Positions 1 through 14,000 of a stretch of DNA of 64,000 bases are shown piece after piece. The stretch is taken from NCBI GenBank assembly GCA_920105625.2, contig OV050031.1, forward strand, positions 228,146,194 to 228,210,193. The letters run 5' to 3'. The notes beneath the pieces are model-generated. The model saw only the letters and a program-made list of their open reading frames with translations. It had not been told where the DNA came from and did not search any database. Source of the stretch: Clusia tigrina (lineage: Eukaryota > Arthropoda > Insecta > Diptera > Clusiidae). Each line of letters begins with the position of its first letter. The first letter of the stretch is position 1. Both the position numbers and the translations under genes were made by a program.

Positions 1-294
1 AAAAAGCATTTCTTTAGTAAAAGTTATAAAATACCACCCACAACGCGTCGTGACTAACTCTCTCCTCATCTACGTTGCATAGAAATATGGGTAACTGCTA
101 TTGCAGGTACGAGTAAAAGGGGTCATGGAAAAGAGTTGACAAAACTTTATAATAATGAAACAATATGGGACTATAAATATCCAATTTTAACTGCTTAAAT
201 AACAAATACATATATAGTCAATTAAATGTGCCCGGGGACTCACTCACTAAATCGCTAATATTATTTCCTCCCTCTCAATATTCATTGGTTTTAC
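1..294. other. Start of Klp98A intron 3; nothing recognised
   Basis: AT-rich sequence downstream of the exon 3 donor. The next conserved motor block (switch I, NxxSSRSH-like) is not present on the minus strand here, so it lies outside the window. Confidence 0.6.
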
Positions 295-608
295 CTGAAT
301 TTCATCGAAGTCGGACACTGCGTGCTGAGATAAATTCTCCACATAGGGGCCGAGACTGCGATGTTCTCGCACGCGCAAACCATGTCCCGTGCTCTGCGGC
401 CCCAGCAAATCCTTTACACGCTCATTATAAATCTCCAGATAGCTCGCGTGTGTCTTGTAGCCCGTGCCTGACTCCTGGCCCACTCGCATGCGCGCGAATA
501 ACTCTTCACAGATACGTGGAATGAGGCCGGGATTGTCGGATGTGCCCATCATTGTGAAGGTTTTGCCAGAGCCAGTTTGGCCGTAAGCAAAAACACACGC
601 ATTGTAGC
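295..608 (-). CDS. Klp98A: Klp98A coding exon 3 (P-loop exon)
   Basis: The acceptor ATTCTAG ends at 609. The exon opens GC TAC AAT GCG and encodes YNACVFAYGQTGSGKTFT (ATP-binding P-loop) through SQHAVSDFDEIQ. It ends CAG|GTAAAA with the intron starting at 294. It is in frame across all 314 nt. Confidence 0.95.
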
Positions 609-3600
609 CTAGAATAAAATACCATATTAAATTGTAGAATAAGAGTGGGCAGAGTAAATTATTTTAATACGTAAATTTTTATGTGAATATATTAGCAGAC
701 CACCACTCAGCGTAGCAGGGAATAAAAAATGTTAGATGCATTATTTTTGTACGACCGTCGCCTTCCTCCCGTACCATTTGTTTTCGGATATATCGAAGTA
801 GGTTTGAAAGTGGCCGCAGCAGAAGAAAATCCATAGAGATGGGCATAAATGGGTATCAAATCATACAAATCGGTTGACCATGTATTTATTTATAAAAGGA
901 ACCAAGCATTGAAGATTTATTTAACGGTGTTATACACCGCGACCTGAAAGATCTATTGTGATGCCCCTATTTATTTAAAAGATAAAGATACTCTCATCTA
1001 CAGATCTACAGATTTATTTAAAAGATGAAGATAGTCTCATCTACAGATCTTCTGTCAGGTGAATTTCCGACAGGAATTCATATATTTTGGAGGAATTAAG
1101 TTGAGGAATCTTGCTCATATCGAAGATATATTCTCCAAAACACCTGAGTCTATTATGTACCAATGGTCCACAGTCTGTGATCAGATTCAGTGAGGTTTCG
1201 TCACTTTCTCCACAGAATCTACAGATGGCATCTCAAGATAGACTCAGCTTATTCATAAGGTAGTTGAGTCTACAGAGTCCGCTTAAAATGCCTGTGATGA
1301 TTCTTAATTTACTCCGAGACATGTTTATTAACTCTTTAACTCCTTTAGGATTAAAATCTCCCAGCAAAGCTTTGGACTGTCTTAGTCCCGTAAGCGTTTT
1401 CCAGGTTTGACTTCTTTTTGCATCTGTACACTTCTTCAACAGACTTCGGATGGTATTGAATGATAGTCCACAGAAGGGTTCAGGGCGGTAGAACTGAGAG
1501 GACACAACTTTTAAGCTATCAGACGTCTCATTTTCCTAAGCATTGAAGTAAGTTCACCCATATACGAGTGAAGCCCATATCATATGGGGAGCAATACAAT
1601 CACTTGATACACATATATACGAGTATCATCAAAATCAGTGGATTCCACTGTTTCCTCTGTTAAATGAGCACTGAGAGACACTGAGAGACCCGCCGATATA
1701 TGCAATAATGGATAGTTTTATTTTCTAAAATCTGTTTTGAATGTGCCCACCCACCGTTGACGAATCTATTCTTGATTGATGTAAAACTGTTCAATGTTCT
1801 GTTTAAGAGGAGCTCTAAATTATCAGCTAATTTATCTCATCTGCGATTAGCATCTACCAAGCTATATATCTAGACCAAATAGGGTATATAATATACAAAT
1901 ATAAAATTTGACAGACAGTTTCATTGTTTTCTTCGCTTACAGGTAGCTCTGGAGTTTTATGAGAAGTTACTTTGCCAGCCATATTTATCCCATATCACTT
2001 GCTTTCACCATTATGGGACCACCTCATGCATAAGTGATCTGCTATATGAGCGAGTGCAATCACTCTATCACTCTCACTCATATATTATAATTGTACTACA
2101 ATGAAGTGATTTATGTCTATAGGCATTAACCACTGGTTACCCTAACAACTCTTATATGACTACTGGTACCCTTATTCCTATCCTATATAATGTGCTGTCA
2201 ATACGCTCATAAATTACCACATTCGACTCTTATCTTTAGCCATTAACATTCCTCTGCTTCGCAACTAACTAACACCAATCCCCATCCAAGTTATATTTCA
2301 AACCCGCTGAATTGCACTCTGCTGACAACCAAAAGCAAACCCAAACGAGCTTCGATTTGAAAAGTGCTGAATTGTGCATTACCGACTTTAGCGAACTCCT
2401 CTGACCAGCTTAGCTCTTACGAATCTAAAATTGCAAAAGTTTTATCTTAAGAAAGTATCAATTCAATAAAATACACAAAAGTCTTTTAATTAGAATGATA
2501 TATATGCAGCTGATATCTGTAGGAGTACTCCCAGTAGTCTCAAAGGGGAGTTCTGAAGTATTCCCCAAAGAATATTTACGTATAGTCTTTGTATTCACTT
2601 TGTCCCTCTTTTTACATAACCATGTCATTGTCAAAGGAGTACAGCGCGAAGAGAGTAAAAGCTTTTCTCTCTGAGAGAACTCCACTTAACATTTTTTGCG
2701 ATAACGTAACGTAAATACTCTTTGCATTATATTAGCAAAGCAAGATCTCCCGAAATTTTTGGTGGGATCATCTAAAAAGTGTCGTATATTTCATAAAGCA
2801 GCATGGCGTCATAGGAGTCTACTAGTTACACAATTCAAATGCAGTACAAAAGCATACACAATTACATGGTGTAAATATGCATGTATGTATATGCACATAC
2901 ATATGTATTTTATGTATTTACATCAAAAAGCTGCACTAATCCAACAACAAGTAGCAGTACTGAATCAAGGATGCTGAATGCTGAATGGGGCCGAGTTGTT
3001 AAAAATCTCCAAGTTTCTTTTCAATTTTACAAGTGAAATTCGTAATAGCATTTGACCCAAATGTTTGGAGGAACACACAAAGTTTTATTAAAGACGTTTG
3101 GAGACCCCTGATTTATTCAGTGTGTACACGAATTTTTCTCTTTTCTTTGAGTTTAATTCATAAGAGTAGACAAATCTCATCATTTGCGTTTGGCGCACTT
3201 AATAAGCCGTGCCTGTGTTAGACAATTATTCACACTTTGAGCCCATTGTTTTTGTAGTTGCCGTTGCCGTTGCCGCTGCCGCTGCTGCTGCTTTGTTGTA
3301 ATGTATTGAGTAAGCAAACGCAGCGCGTACTCTTTCTACGCTTTTGCCAAAATGTAATGCAACACTTCGCTCCGCATTGCAATGCTTTTGCAAATTTGTG
3401 GGTGAAAGTGCCCGCGCGCATTTGATTGTTATGAATTTCTGCACTGGGCGGGAGGAAAGTAGGGAAAGGAAAGCTTTGTATCTGCCACTAATTTAGCAGT
3501 GAAAGCAAAACAATATTAATATTTACAAACTCTACTCTTTTTTTAATTATAATTGAACGCACATTGCAACTGAATATATTATATGAAAAAAATTAGATAA

Positions 3601-6600
3601 AGATGGGACTACCAACGGCGAAATATTAACGCCTCCATTGGACTTAGTAGACAATCGTCGGTAGAATTGGATAAAAACATTTCTGCTATTCGGAAATGCT
3701 GAGCTAAATGGTAAAAAATCACGTAGCTTTAAATATATAATGCAAATGATCTAACAAAAACAACGAAGACAGAAAAAAGACTAACGAGAGAGAGAGAGAG
3801 AGAGAGAGAGTTTCAATCCACGATGCATCTTTACTGATGAGGTGCTGAAATTATGAAGATGTCTTCTTATTTATTTACTTATTTATTATCACTTAGAAAA
3901 TGGCAAAGAAATGGCACAGAGTAGTGTCTGCGGTCCTATGTGGGTGCTCAAAATCTGCCACATTTAAATGTTTGGCCCAATATTTGTTAAGATGCTAACG
4001 AAAATATGTAAATATATATCCTGTCTCGCCTCTTTTGTGACGTTCAAACATTTCATTTGCCTAAGATTCCCTAACCAGTAGAAGTACATGAACTTTGGTG
4101 AATCACTTCCTTGATAAAATCCACCTTAGTTCTTCTTATACGAGCCAACAATTTTACTGAAGATTTAAACCAGTTTTCAATCAAATATTACATGGGCTAT
4201 TACACAGGAGAGGGTTTTTGAGCCTCTCTCAGAGTGACAGTTAAAATTCATTCTCCCTCTCAACTGTTATCAATTCGATATGAAATAAGACGCCTCTTTT
4301 TGATATGCGTGGGTACACACAAATACTCGTGGCTCGGCTTGAACTAGCAAACCGATAAACTGATAAGAGCAAAAAATGTGCCTTGTTTGCCCTTGAAACG
4401 TTTGAGCCGCTACAAAGTAGGAACACAAAATCACACCAAAAACTTCATTTGTTTTCTTTTGGCAAATACTTTTTTAAGCCACAATAACAAAATCACGTAA
4501 ACAATACACAAGTGAAATATTTAATTGCGGCGAAAGGAAATTTGCGTGCAATTGGAGCGCGAAAGAGTAAAATGTGTGGCGTTAATAAGAAAAACAAGCA
4601 AAACTGAAGCGCACTCAGACGCAGCGCTACTCGAACTTAGTCAATCATCGAACATTCAGACTTGAGTAGTGATTAAAACAATAATAGCGTCCATTCAATT
4701 CTGACGCTGCTGGTTAGCGAGGAAGTTCTGCCTGCAACTGCAGACGGGTGATAAGAAAGTAAATGTAGCAATGGGGAGGTGTGTGTCAGTTGGTCATCAG
4801 TGAGAATCTGAGAATTACGGAAATTTCATTGTTTCATTTGTAGGCTGGTTACTCTTTTAAATGTGATAATTTGTATATGTTTCCATTAATATTCCCAGCG
4901 CCCGCAAACAGAAACCAATTACATAAACGGAGGGAGGAACTCAATTCTTTGATTGATTCTCCTACACTCTTCCTTCCCTCTTATACCTATTTAAAGAAAT
5001 TCACGTTAGTCCAAGAACGCTTTACGAGTAAAACAAATTAAATGGAAAAATTGGGCATAACCAGAAGGAACTCACTATGCCAAGTGGCCATGTTGGTTGG
5101 TTGGTAATGAATTAAAATCACCATTCGTCAACGGCAGGGTCAAGGCACAAATGGCACGCCTGACAGTCAACAAGCAAGTTCGTAACTTAGAACATTGTCA
5201 GACTGGCTATCAATGTATGCCCCGCAGTTGAAGCTTCTACGACATGTTCCCATCAATCAATCAGTGCCACTTTTTCCGCAGGAATTTTACATTCTTGTCT
5301 GAATTACCGCATACAGTGAGGAAATTCAAAAAACAATTGAAAGAATACTGAGCGTGTACAGCCCAAAATTAAGTTAAAGATAATCCAAAATGCACGTGCT
5401 CCATGAACTGTGCACTCCTTTTAGTTGCCTATTTGTGGAGGGGCTCCTCTAGATTGAAAAAAATCACCTGCTTTTGGAGAATACATTTGCTTATGCATTC
5501 CATACAAATTGCAGACTAAAAGCAATATTGCATCAGATGGGTTAAGTTGGTATTTCAATGTGCTGCAGTTGTGTTTCCGACGCTCACATTGCAACATGAC
5601 ATGAGGAGACTACGCTTTGGTGTTACAAGGGTTTCTGAGTGTTGTCTTCGAGTGTGACTATTTCAGCTACTGATGGGATGACAAATACATTGTTGAGGAC
5701 AACACCCGTCACTGCAATATTAGCATAAACAACGAATGCCCCATGAATATGCATAAAAGTCTCACGCCGGCGGAGTTTTGCATACAACTGTTAAATGGTT
5801 GCAGTCTCAGGCAATGTGCATATCACCCCAATTAGAGGCAAAGGTGTCAGTTTTCCTGCACAGTCTTGTGTTAACCAAGTTCGGATCTTTTGTTTGATTT
5901 TCCACGCCCAAAAGTGAACGTACTTGCTCAATCCTTCGTATGTGCAATGTGTAAATTACCAGACATCATCTTGCAACTTGTGCATAACTTTTAATCACCT
6001 TCGAGAAGTACGAGCGGAGCACAGCGACGGCATCTCAATAGCAGAGAAGTAAATGGAAAGAGAGTGGCTGACTACGACTGACTTACTGCTTGTTTCTTCT
6101 CATTCTCATTGAATTTCTTACCTTCAAAAGCGCAATCTATCACATCCGTGCCGAGGTCATTGTAGACTTGCTCCTGTGTGGCAAAATGACTATCGCTCTC
6201 ATCATATGACCAGTAGGAATAATCAAATGTGAAATCATGGTGATTGTCCCGTCCGGCATCGCGAATGCTTTGGAGTTTCGGTTTCACTAGGCGTGTTTTC
6301 TTCCCCTCTATTTCCACAATTAGCTGCGCGTCCATATCATTTTCCCTGCAAATAGAAAAAATGGAAATTCACGTAAATACATTGCTGGTGGCTTCTGGTG
6401 TGTCTGCAGCTAAGAGATAATAACTTGAGACTATGCGGCTGGGCAATAGTAGCATCAGTCTGCAATGACTCGGGATGGGAGGGAAAAGTTAGAAAGTGAT
6501 GTAATTAAATGCGTACTCATGCAGATATTATAATCAATTATTTGGTAATTACACTGTCTCCATGACTACTGTACTTTTTTGTCCATTAAATGAAAAACCT

Positions 6601-9600
6601 CATACCTATATATATGCTTGCATATACATTATGCAGTGTATTGAGTACTGAAGAGGAAAGCAGAAATCAAACTTCAAAATAAATAATTACGATAATTATT
6701 ATTAATTTCGGCTAGCATCGAAGATATTGGCGTTCGAAACGCTTGTTGTGTGCAGCATTGCGAGAAATACAATCTTAGATATCCCTACGTCCAGCATGGC
6801 ATGTAGTTATACCGACTGATTATGCAAACAAACTTACAGCTAGGCACTAATTACTATGGTCTTCGGTCCCGTTTAGTGGCATAGTACCGAGCAAATCCAG
6901 TGTAGACTGACACAGGTTGCTGTCTGATCAAATAACAAAGGAGAATAGGACCGGGTTAGATGCTCAAACTCAACTCTATTTAATATTACCGCCCCAAGTT
7001 TTCTCAAATTCTTCATAACTATATGTACAAATATCAGGTTAACAGATGCTTAAATCTGATATGCGAGAGGTGATAAGCCGAAAGGTATGAAAACTGATAT
7101 GCAATTACAAGAGACCACTCTTTAAACTTAGTTAAACACAACATGCAAAACCCAAATGCACTAATATAGTGCATTTGGCAACAACCCCCCTCTCTATCTG
7201 CCTCTCGTACGCTTGTTTCTTATTGTTGAGGAAGAAATAGCGCAATTCTCCCTCAGGCTGTTATCTGGTTAGTGTATTCTGCTTCAACATGCTTCTACGA
7301 TGGCGAACTTCCGCGCACCGGGCCTGTCGCATTTGAACTCTGTGATATGACAACAAAACTACTGTGAAAGTTGTGTATGTGTGCGTGTGTGTGTTTGGAC
7401 TCGTTCAATAAATAAATAACTAAAAGCAATTGAAAATCCAGTTTCAAGTTTGGTGTCCAACTCCAACCCCTCCAAAGAAAAAAAACAATAAGAGCAAATG
7501 TCTACCAGAGAATAGCACAGCACAGCACAGCATGGCAAACCAGTCGACGTGAGTTCATTTCATACAAAATAGTCCCACCAACAACAACGAACATCAGCAT
7601 AAAATGCTCACACATACACCCACCAGCAAATACAGATGCATGCGTATATGGAACCAGCAGAATTCTACACAACCGCAACAACAAAAGATGCAGTTATAAA
7701 TGCTGACTGCCATCGGATGGAAACTGCTCCACTCACCAAGAATGAGTAATACCATGTTTCACTTTTTACATCCACTATTTTTACTACACCGGCATAAAAT
7801 CCATAATCCACAACTAAAGCCGAATAAGGTTGGTTTCATTATAGCGCAACAATTGTTACAGAATTTAGCCTGCAAGAAATCTCGTAGTCTATGGTGTAGA
7901 CAGGTATGAGCAACAAAGCGCATGAATGGTTGAGCGGCTGAGTTAACCATGTTAATAATAAAGTTTCAGTTTGAATGTAGATTTTAGTATTTGCTGGAGT
8001 GGAAGTAGTCGCTCCATGTTTTTATGTATGCTTGATACCACTTCATACCCCAAAACCAGTTAAGCAGCATTTGCATACACAAAGAAGATGTGTAAATAAA
8101 TGCTCCAGCTGAAACTACTCTCACGAAGTGCGTATTTGAAATAATTGCAAAAGTCGGAGAGTTTATATGCATATGTATGTGTGTATGTATGTATTTAGTA
8201 AGTACACTTGTAGCTATGTACAATTTTGAGGAAATACCGTCACTGGCATATATGTATTTAATGGGAATCTGCTTGGCTTTAATATGTTACAAATCCATAC
8301 TTCTATGCAGGAAAACTTAGCAAACAAATTTATTTGTTAGTTCTTAAAACGACGCAAGAAAGAATTAAGTGGCCCGTTCTCGAGTCAGTGATGGCTAAAG
8401 ACCTTAATTGGGACACAAGCCAATGTACAACTGATTAAAGTGCTTTATTTGGCACTGGGCTCTCGAACTAAGCAACACACAGGAGTAGGTCATAGATCAG
8501 TAGCTTAATCTATGGAGTAAACTGTGCTTATTATTTCACGTAATATTACGGCCAACGGCCTACTTTTTTCTATTCACTTATCTCGTATCCGTCGATATAC
8601 TTCTTAAATAATTCAGCAATGCTATTACGAAAACTTGTCAAGTTAAACCGACTTCTAAACACCCATGTTTTATCAAACTTTGCCCATTCCATTAAATATA
8701 ATGCTCTAGTCATCTAGGAGTAAATTCAATAGCACACATGTGAACTATTTAATATATGTATGTACTTTGTACGGCCCATATATTTTAGATTTATTATTAT
8801 TATACCTTACACCTAGTTCATTACGACTACAGGGGGTTGGGGAATGAGTAGTAAGTAAGGCCTTCGATTCGAAAAGAAGGTTTAGAAAGAAGCAGTCGGA
8901 CCCGCGACCTCCCGAGTGTGAGTCTAGCATGATTACCACTAGACCACAGATTTAAATACAAATGTGCCCGCAAGTTGAGATATTGCTCCCATATACAGCA
9001 TAAACATTCATTTTCTCACATGACTCTTTAAGTGGAATTTGGTAAAATAGTTAAGTTAACGAATAATCAAATATTATATAGTTAACGGATGATCCATAAG
9101 TGTGAAAAGTGATCGTGGCATGTACTAGAATTATCACGCCCACTGGTTAGCAGTACTTTATAATAGGCGTATTCGATTCGTATCTTGTACCGAGCTCGTA
9201 TCGAGTTGTGCGAATAAAACGGCAAACGAGTAAGTGGTATACTTGGCAGCACTTTTTCAAAAAAGCACTGAAAAGTAAAAAATCCCAGGGAAATTTTCAT
9301 GGATAATTTTTAATCTCGTTGGTTTTCAAGCAATTTCCAATTGGAAGCACTTTCTATCGAAGATAGAAAAACTCGCTCGTTTCATCCGAGTATAATTTGC
9401 TCGATAACTTTCTCCATACGAAAGTCTGTCCTATCCCCGATAGGGTGGCGAATTGAATACACCTAATAGCACTATGTCAACTGATGTCAACTTTACTTGA
9501 TAAATCTTATGGAGACTTATGAATATATACAACTGATATATTACGGACGTAAATAAAATAATTAGAAAAACGTTTACACTGAAACTCCTATCTTCATTCC

Positions 9601-11011
9601 ATTGATATTTGGTATATACACAATATACATATTTACATGTCAGAAGGGTTCCTTGATTTTCTTTTTATTACAAATTTTTAATAGTGATATATGTATGTAT
9701 GTATGTACATATATGTATGTATGTACATATATGTATGTGATGTGCATATATGTATGTACATATATGTATTTTATCAAACTAAACAGCCGGCTTACTTGGT
9801 CTAGTGGTAAGCATCCTCCCCAGGGCATGACGTCGAAATCCTACTTTCTAGATATTTGTATCTTCGAATCGAAATCCTTTGTATCTTCGAATCGAAATGC
9901 TTAGTTGTTAGTACTCTTTCCCCCAAATATATATTCCTGCCATGCCTCCTGTTGGATGTTATAAACACAGCTCAACTGCACGAAATATAACTATAAAAAA
10001 CTAAAAGTAGAAAACAAGGATGATTCTTGTGAGGTGCGCAACAACAATGACGCCCCAAAGAGAGCGTCGTCGATGTAGTTGTGGTGCCACAAAAAGAGCC
10101 TCAACGAGTTGCACACACAATGGCGTGAGCAAACTCCAACCAACTCTTTGTTTCACAAACGACGTCAAGTCAATTGTTGAATGCATGCCATGGCTTTGTG
10201 TTGAGTCAGAGCCAACAAAAAATGTTGTTTTGATATTTTGCTTTTGGAGTTTCGCTGTTGTTATTAATTCATATAAAAGTGGTTGTTGTTGTTTGCTATT
10301 TATTGTTGCATGACGGAAATTATGTATTATAAAATTTTCGCATATCTTTTGGTAAAAAATCGACCTTTTACTCGTATAGTTGTTGTTACTATGTTTCTTT
10401 TCATTGTTACACATTGTAATGGAGGCCAAAAATCGAAACACATGACAAAATTACAAGAGTTCAAATGAGCACTTTTTTCATTTGCTTGTAATATCTGATT
10501 ACACCATACGCCTTGAAAGATATATGTATACTAATTTTGAGTAATTTGAGTGTGTTTCTACAGAACTGATTATGGATCCTGTAAAGTTAAGTAATGTAAA
10601 ATAACGTGAAGTATGTATACCATAAAAACGTGGACAAAAGAACTTCATTTGCGGTGATATTGGTCTTATTTTTACTATTACCTTATAAATGTTATTATAC
10701 ATATCTTACACCATAATTAATTAATGCAAGGGTTTCGGGATTTCAGTACGGGCAACTAAGGCTTTCGACTCGAAGAGAAAAATATCTAGGAAGAAGCATT
10801 TTGAGACCATGCCCTTGGCAGGACACTAGTATACTTACCTCTAGACCCCGAAGGGCACACGAAAGTCTTATGATTATTTCTAAAATATTTCTTGCATTAT
10901 ACTAAAATATTTTTTAACGTAGCGGATGATAAAATCATATCTCTATATTAATATATAAAATTATAATATATAATATTAATATATAAAATTAAATACATAA
11001 AATTATATATA

Positions 11012-11081
<70 letters not shown>

Positions 11082-14000
11082 CATACATATATTATTTTGC
11101 ATATATGTACATATATAATTAGCATCAAAAATCAAGAAAGTTCAAAATGTGTATTTTGCAAAAACAGGTATTAACAGCAGTTTGATAATCGCATCTAATG
11201 CAAATCTTATAACGAAAATGTGTGTGTAATATATAAATAGCGATCCCCAGCATCATATACATACATATGTACATATAATTCCCCAACTTGACTAAAAAGT
11301 TCCTTCAAAGTAACTTGTATCGAGTTGTGCGAATAAAACCGCACACGAGTAAGTGGTAAACTTGGTAGCACTGTTTCAACTGTTTTTTTTTTAACATTTA
11401 CTTTTTTATATTTTTGTACACACTCATCATTTGAATATATTATTATTATTATTATTATTATATTATACCTTACACCATAATTAATTATGAGTGCAAGGTG
11501 TTGGGGAAATGAGTACTAGCTACAGAGGCTTTCGACTCGAAGAGAAAAAGATTTTATAGAAAGAAGCATTTTGGAGACCAAGCTCGTAGCAGCATTTGAA
11601 CCTGCGACCCTCGGGGAGTGAGTCTAGCATGCTTACCACTAGACCACAGAGGGTGGCTTCATTTGAATATAATTTACATCAACACAATAATATTAAAAAT
11701 AAAAAACAAAATCCAAAGACTCATTTTTGTTTTCTTTAGATTTAATCAGCTAAAATAGAGAAAATCCCAAGGAAATTTGTATGGGTCATTTTTAATCTCG
11801 TTGGTTTTCAAGCAATTTGCAATTTGGAAGCACTTTCTATCGAGGATAGAAAAACTCGCTCGTTTCATCCGAGTATAATTTACTCGATAAGTTTTTCCAT
11901 ATCCTCGATAGAGTGGCGAATCGTATGCGCCTAGCACCATATTTAGTCAATCCGCAATACCATTTTATCTCTATGGGCACAGTCTGATAAATAGCTATTC
12001 TATGGGGTTATAGGGTATTTCTTAGTCGCTCCAGATCGAATTCGCTCATTTTGAATGATTTTTACACCAATTTTCTTCTAAAACAAAATAAATTACGAAG
12101 TAAGTAGTATTCACACTCACCACCTATGTAAGTTTTTGGGATCATAGTGTAATTACAATTTAAAGTGGATGCTTCCAGTGCTTCGGCAAATGGAAATTAT
12201 TTGGTGGCATATTTCTCTATGTAGCATTTCCAAGCGCACCACAGTGAGACCAGCGCGAAATTAGTCATCGCAGAGTTTGGTGTTACGTTAAATTTTGTGT
12301 TTCGTTAAATGAGCGGTCATGCGAATGTGGAAAAATCTGAAAGCTACGTATACTTAAAATTTCACGATTATCAATTAAAAGAGAAAACTCCAAATGGGGA
12401 ATTGCTTTAAAACTAGTGTCAGAGCTGAATGTACGTACATTCAGCTCTTGATGATATCATTATTGAAGTTTCATAACTAGTTTTGTGAGAAGGAAACGGA
12501 TTTTACGTACAAATTTTAACTGGAACACTATTACAGCAAATATACATACATACATATGTATGTATATATGTTGAACATATATACCAGAGAAAAAAAATGT
12601 ACATATGTACGTAAAATATTATCTTACTTATGTGGCCGTAACAACCCGTTATCGGATTATAGCCAACCTCAACATAAAATATTATCACTCTCTGCAAAAT
12701 TCTTTTCTTTTGGCATCAAGAAATGACACCAAGATGGACGATATCGATGAGATGAGATGAAAGATATCGCAAATTCAAACAACCGAACTCAACCAAAGAG
12801 TATTTACGTTGGGTTCGTTGTCTTTGACTCAACATGCACATGCCAAATAAACAATATAATCGCTCTTCTACAAACTCTAACTTCAGTCAAATAAATTTAT
12901 CATTATAATGGAGATTAGAAATAAATTTAGTTTTTTTATCTTTGTAATTTTTTTGCACTTAACCTATGGGAACATGTATACTGAGCCCCAAAATAGTCGA
13001 GCCTTGCGTATTTTTGCACACCCTTGCCCCACTTGTGGAGTCGATTGGCACATTTCCGCTGATTTGTTCTTTTCTTGTAGTGTTTATTTCTTTAAATAAT
13101 ATGAAATGGAATGTCCAGATTAGTGGGTTGGATATTGTAAAAATCAGAGAACAACTAAAGCCACTTTCTGAGTTTATTACCAATAGAAAATGCCATCACT
13201 TTTTGTAGTGAAGGGGAAAATTTAATGATACTAACCTATTGCATTGTACTTTACATTTATTATCGACATCCTTTTACAGATTCAGTGAAATTAAGTACTG
13301 CGAAGTTATAAAAAGGATCATCATGTCCGGAAGAAGTGAACACTTCACATTCCCCTACAATCGTTTCTCGTTCATACGCAAAAGCTAATCTAGACACTAA
13401 TTTCCCAAATGAGCAACTCTGAGAGATGACTTCACCTTCTATACTAAGTCTCGCTGTAGGCTTTGAGTGTAATGAATTCTGAACTGAAGTTTCGTAGCTT
13501 TCGAATGAATGCCCGCCACTAATTTCAAGTCATTTCTCAATTTCTTCTCGCTTTGTGGCTTTGAAAATGTTTTTTGCTGTTCCAGCTCTTCCAAAACAAT
13601 ATCGAAACAAAAGTTTATCTGAAGTTGAAGTGTGCATGTTGTACAAGTAGTAATTAGGCAATTTACTTGTCGTTGCCATTGTTGTTGTTGTTGTTGCTGA
13701 TATTGCGTTTGCTCATGTTTAGTTAGCTTAAATTTGTACTTGTGTGCCTCTTGGCGGAACTTTGTTGAGGCTTGATGTACAGAGTTGTTGTTGTTGAGCT
13801 TAATATTTTTTGCAAGTCGCATCAACTCATCTGAGCGCATTGCGCATAAGAATACACACATACATACACATGGAGCGAAGTAGTGCCTTCGGGAACTGAC
13901 CAAAAAAATTAAACAAGTTGCAAAGAAACTTGTTTTAAGTAATTACACACACAAAACATACAAAGGCATACAGAGATGTGTGTGTGTGTGTGTGTGTGCC

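Larger units (their letters stand above)
609..6121 (-). other. Klp98A: Klp98A intron 2 (about 5.5 kb)
   Basis: Bounded by the exon 2 donor and exon 3 acceptor. It contains a LINE C-terminal fragment (1041-1505), a two-copy direct repeat of about 45 bp at 970-1050 (motif TCATCTACAGATCT), and a GA microsatellite at about 3787-3811. A GCC/GTT-rich triplet stretch at 3250-3300 gives short spurious reading frames. I see no exon elsewhere in it. Confidence 0.8.

Noticed and set aside
10001..10441. 146-codon ORF on the minus strand
   Set aside because: It overlaps a 97-codon frame on the other strand over simple GTT/AAC-rich sequence; no recognisable domain.
11440..11658. Possible tRNA gene (A and B boxes)
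   Set aside because: No cloverleaf closes, and the sequence continues into a SINE body with a TAA tail and target duplications.
13439..13903. 154-codon ORF with a poly-Gln run in Klp98A intron 1
   Set aside because: The CAA repeat inflates the frame, composition is typical of random AT-rich DNA, and no family motif or splice context supports it.
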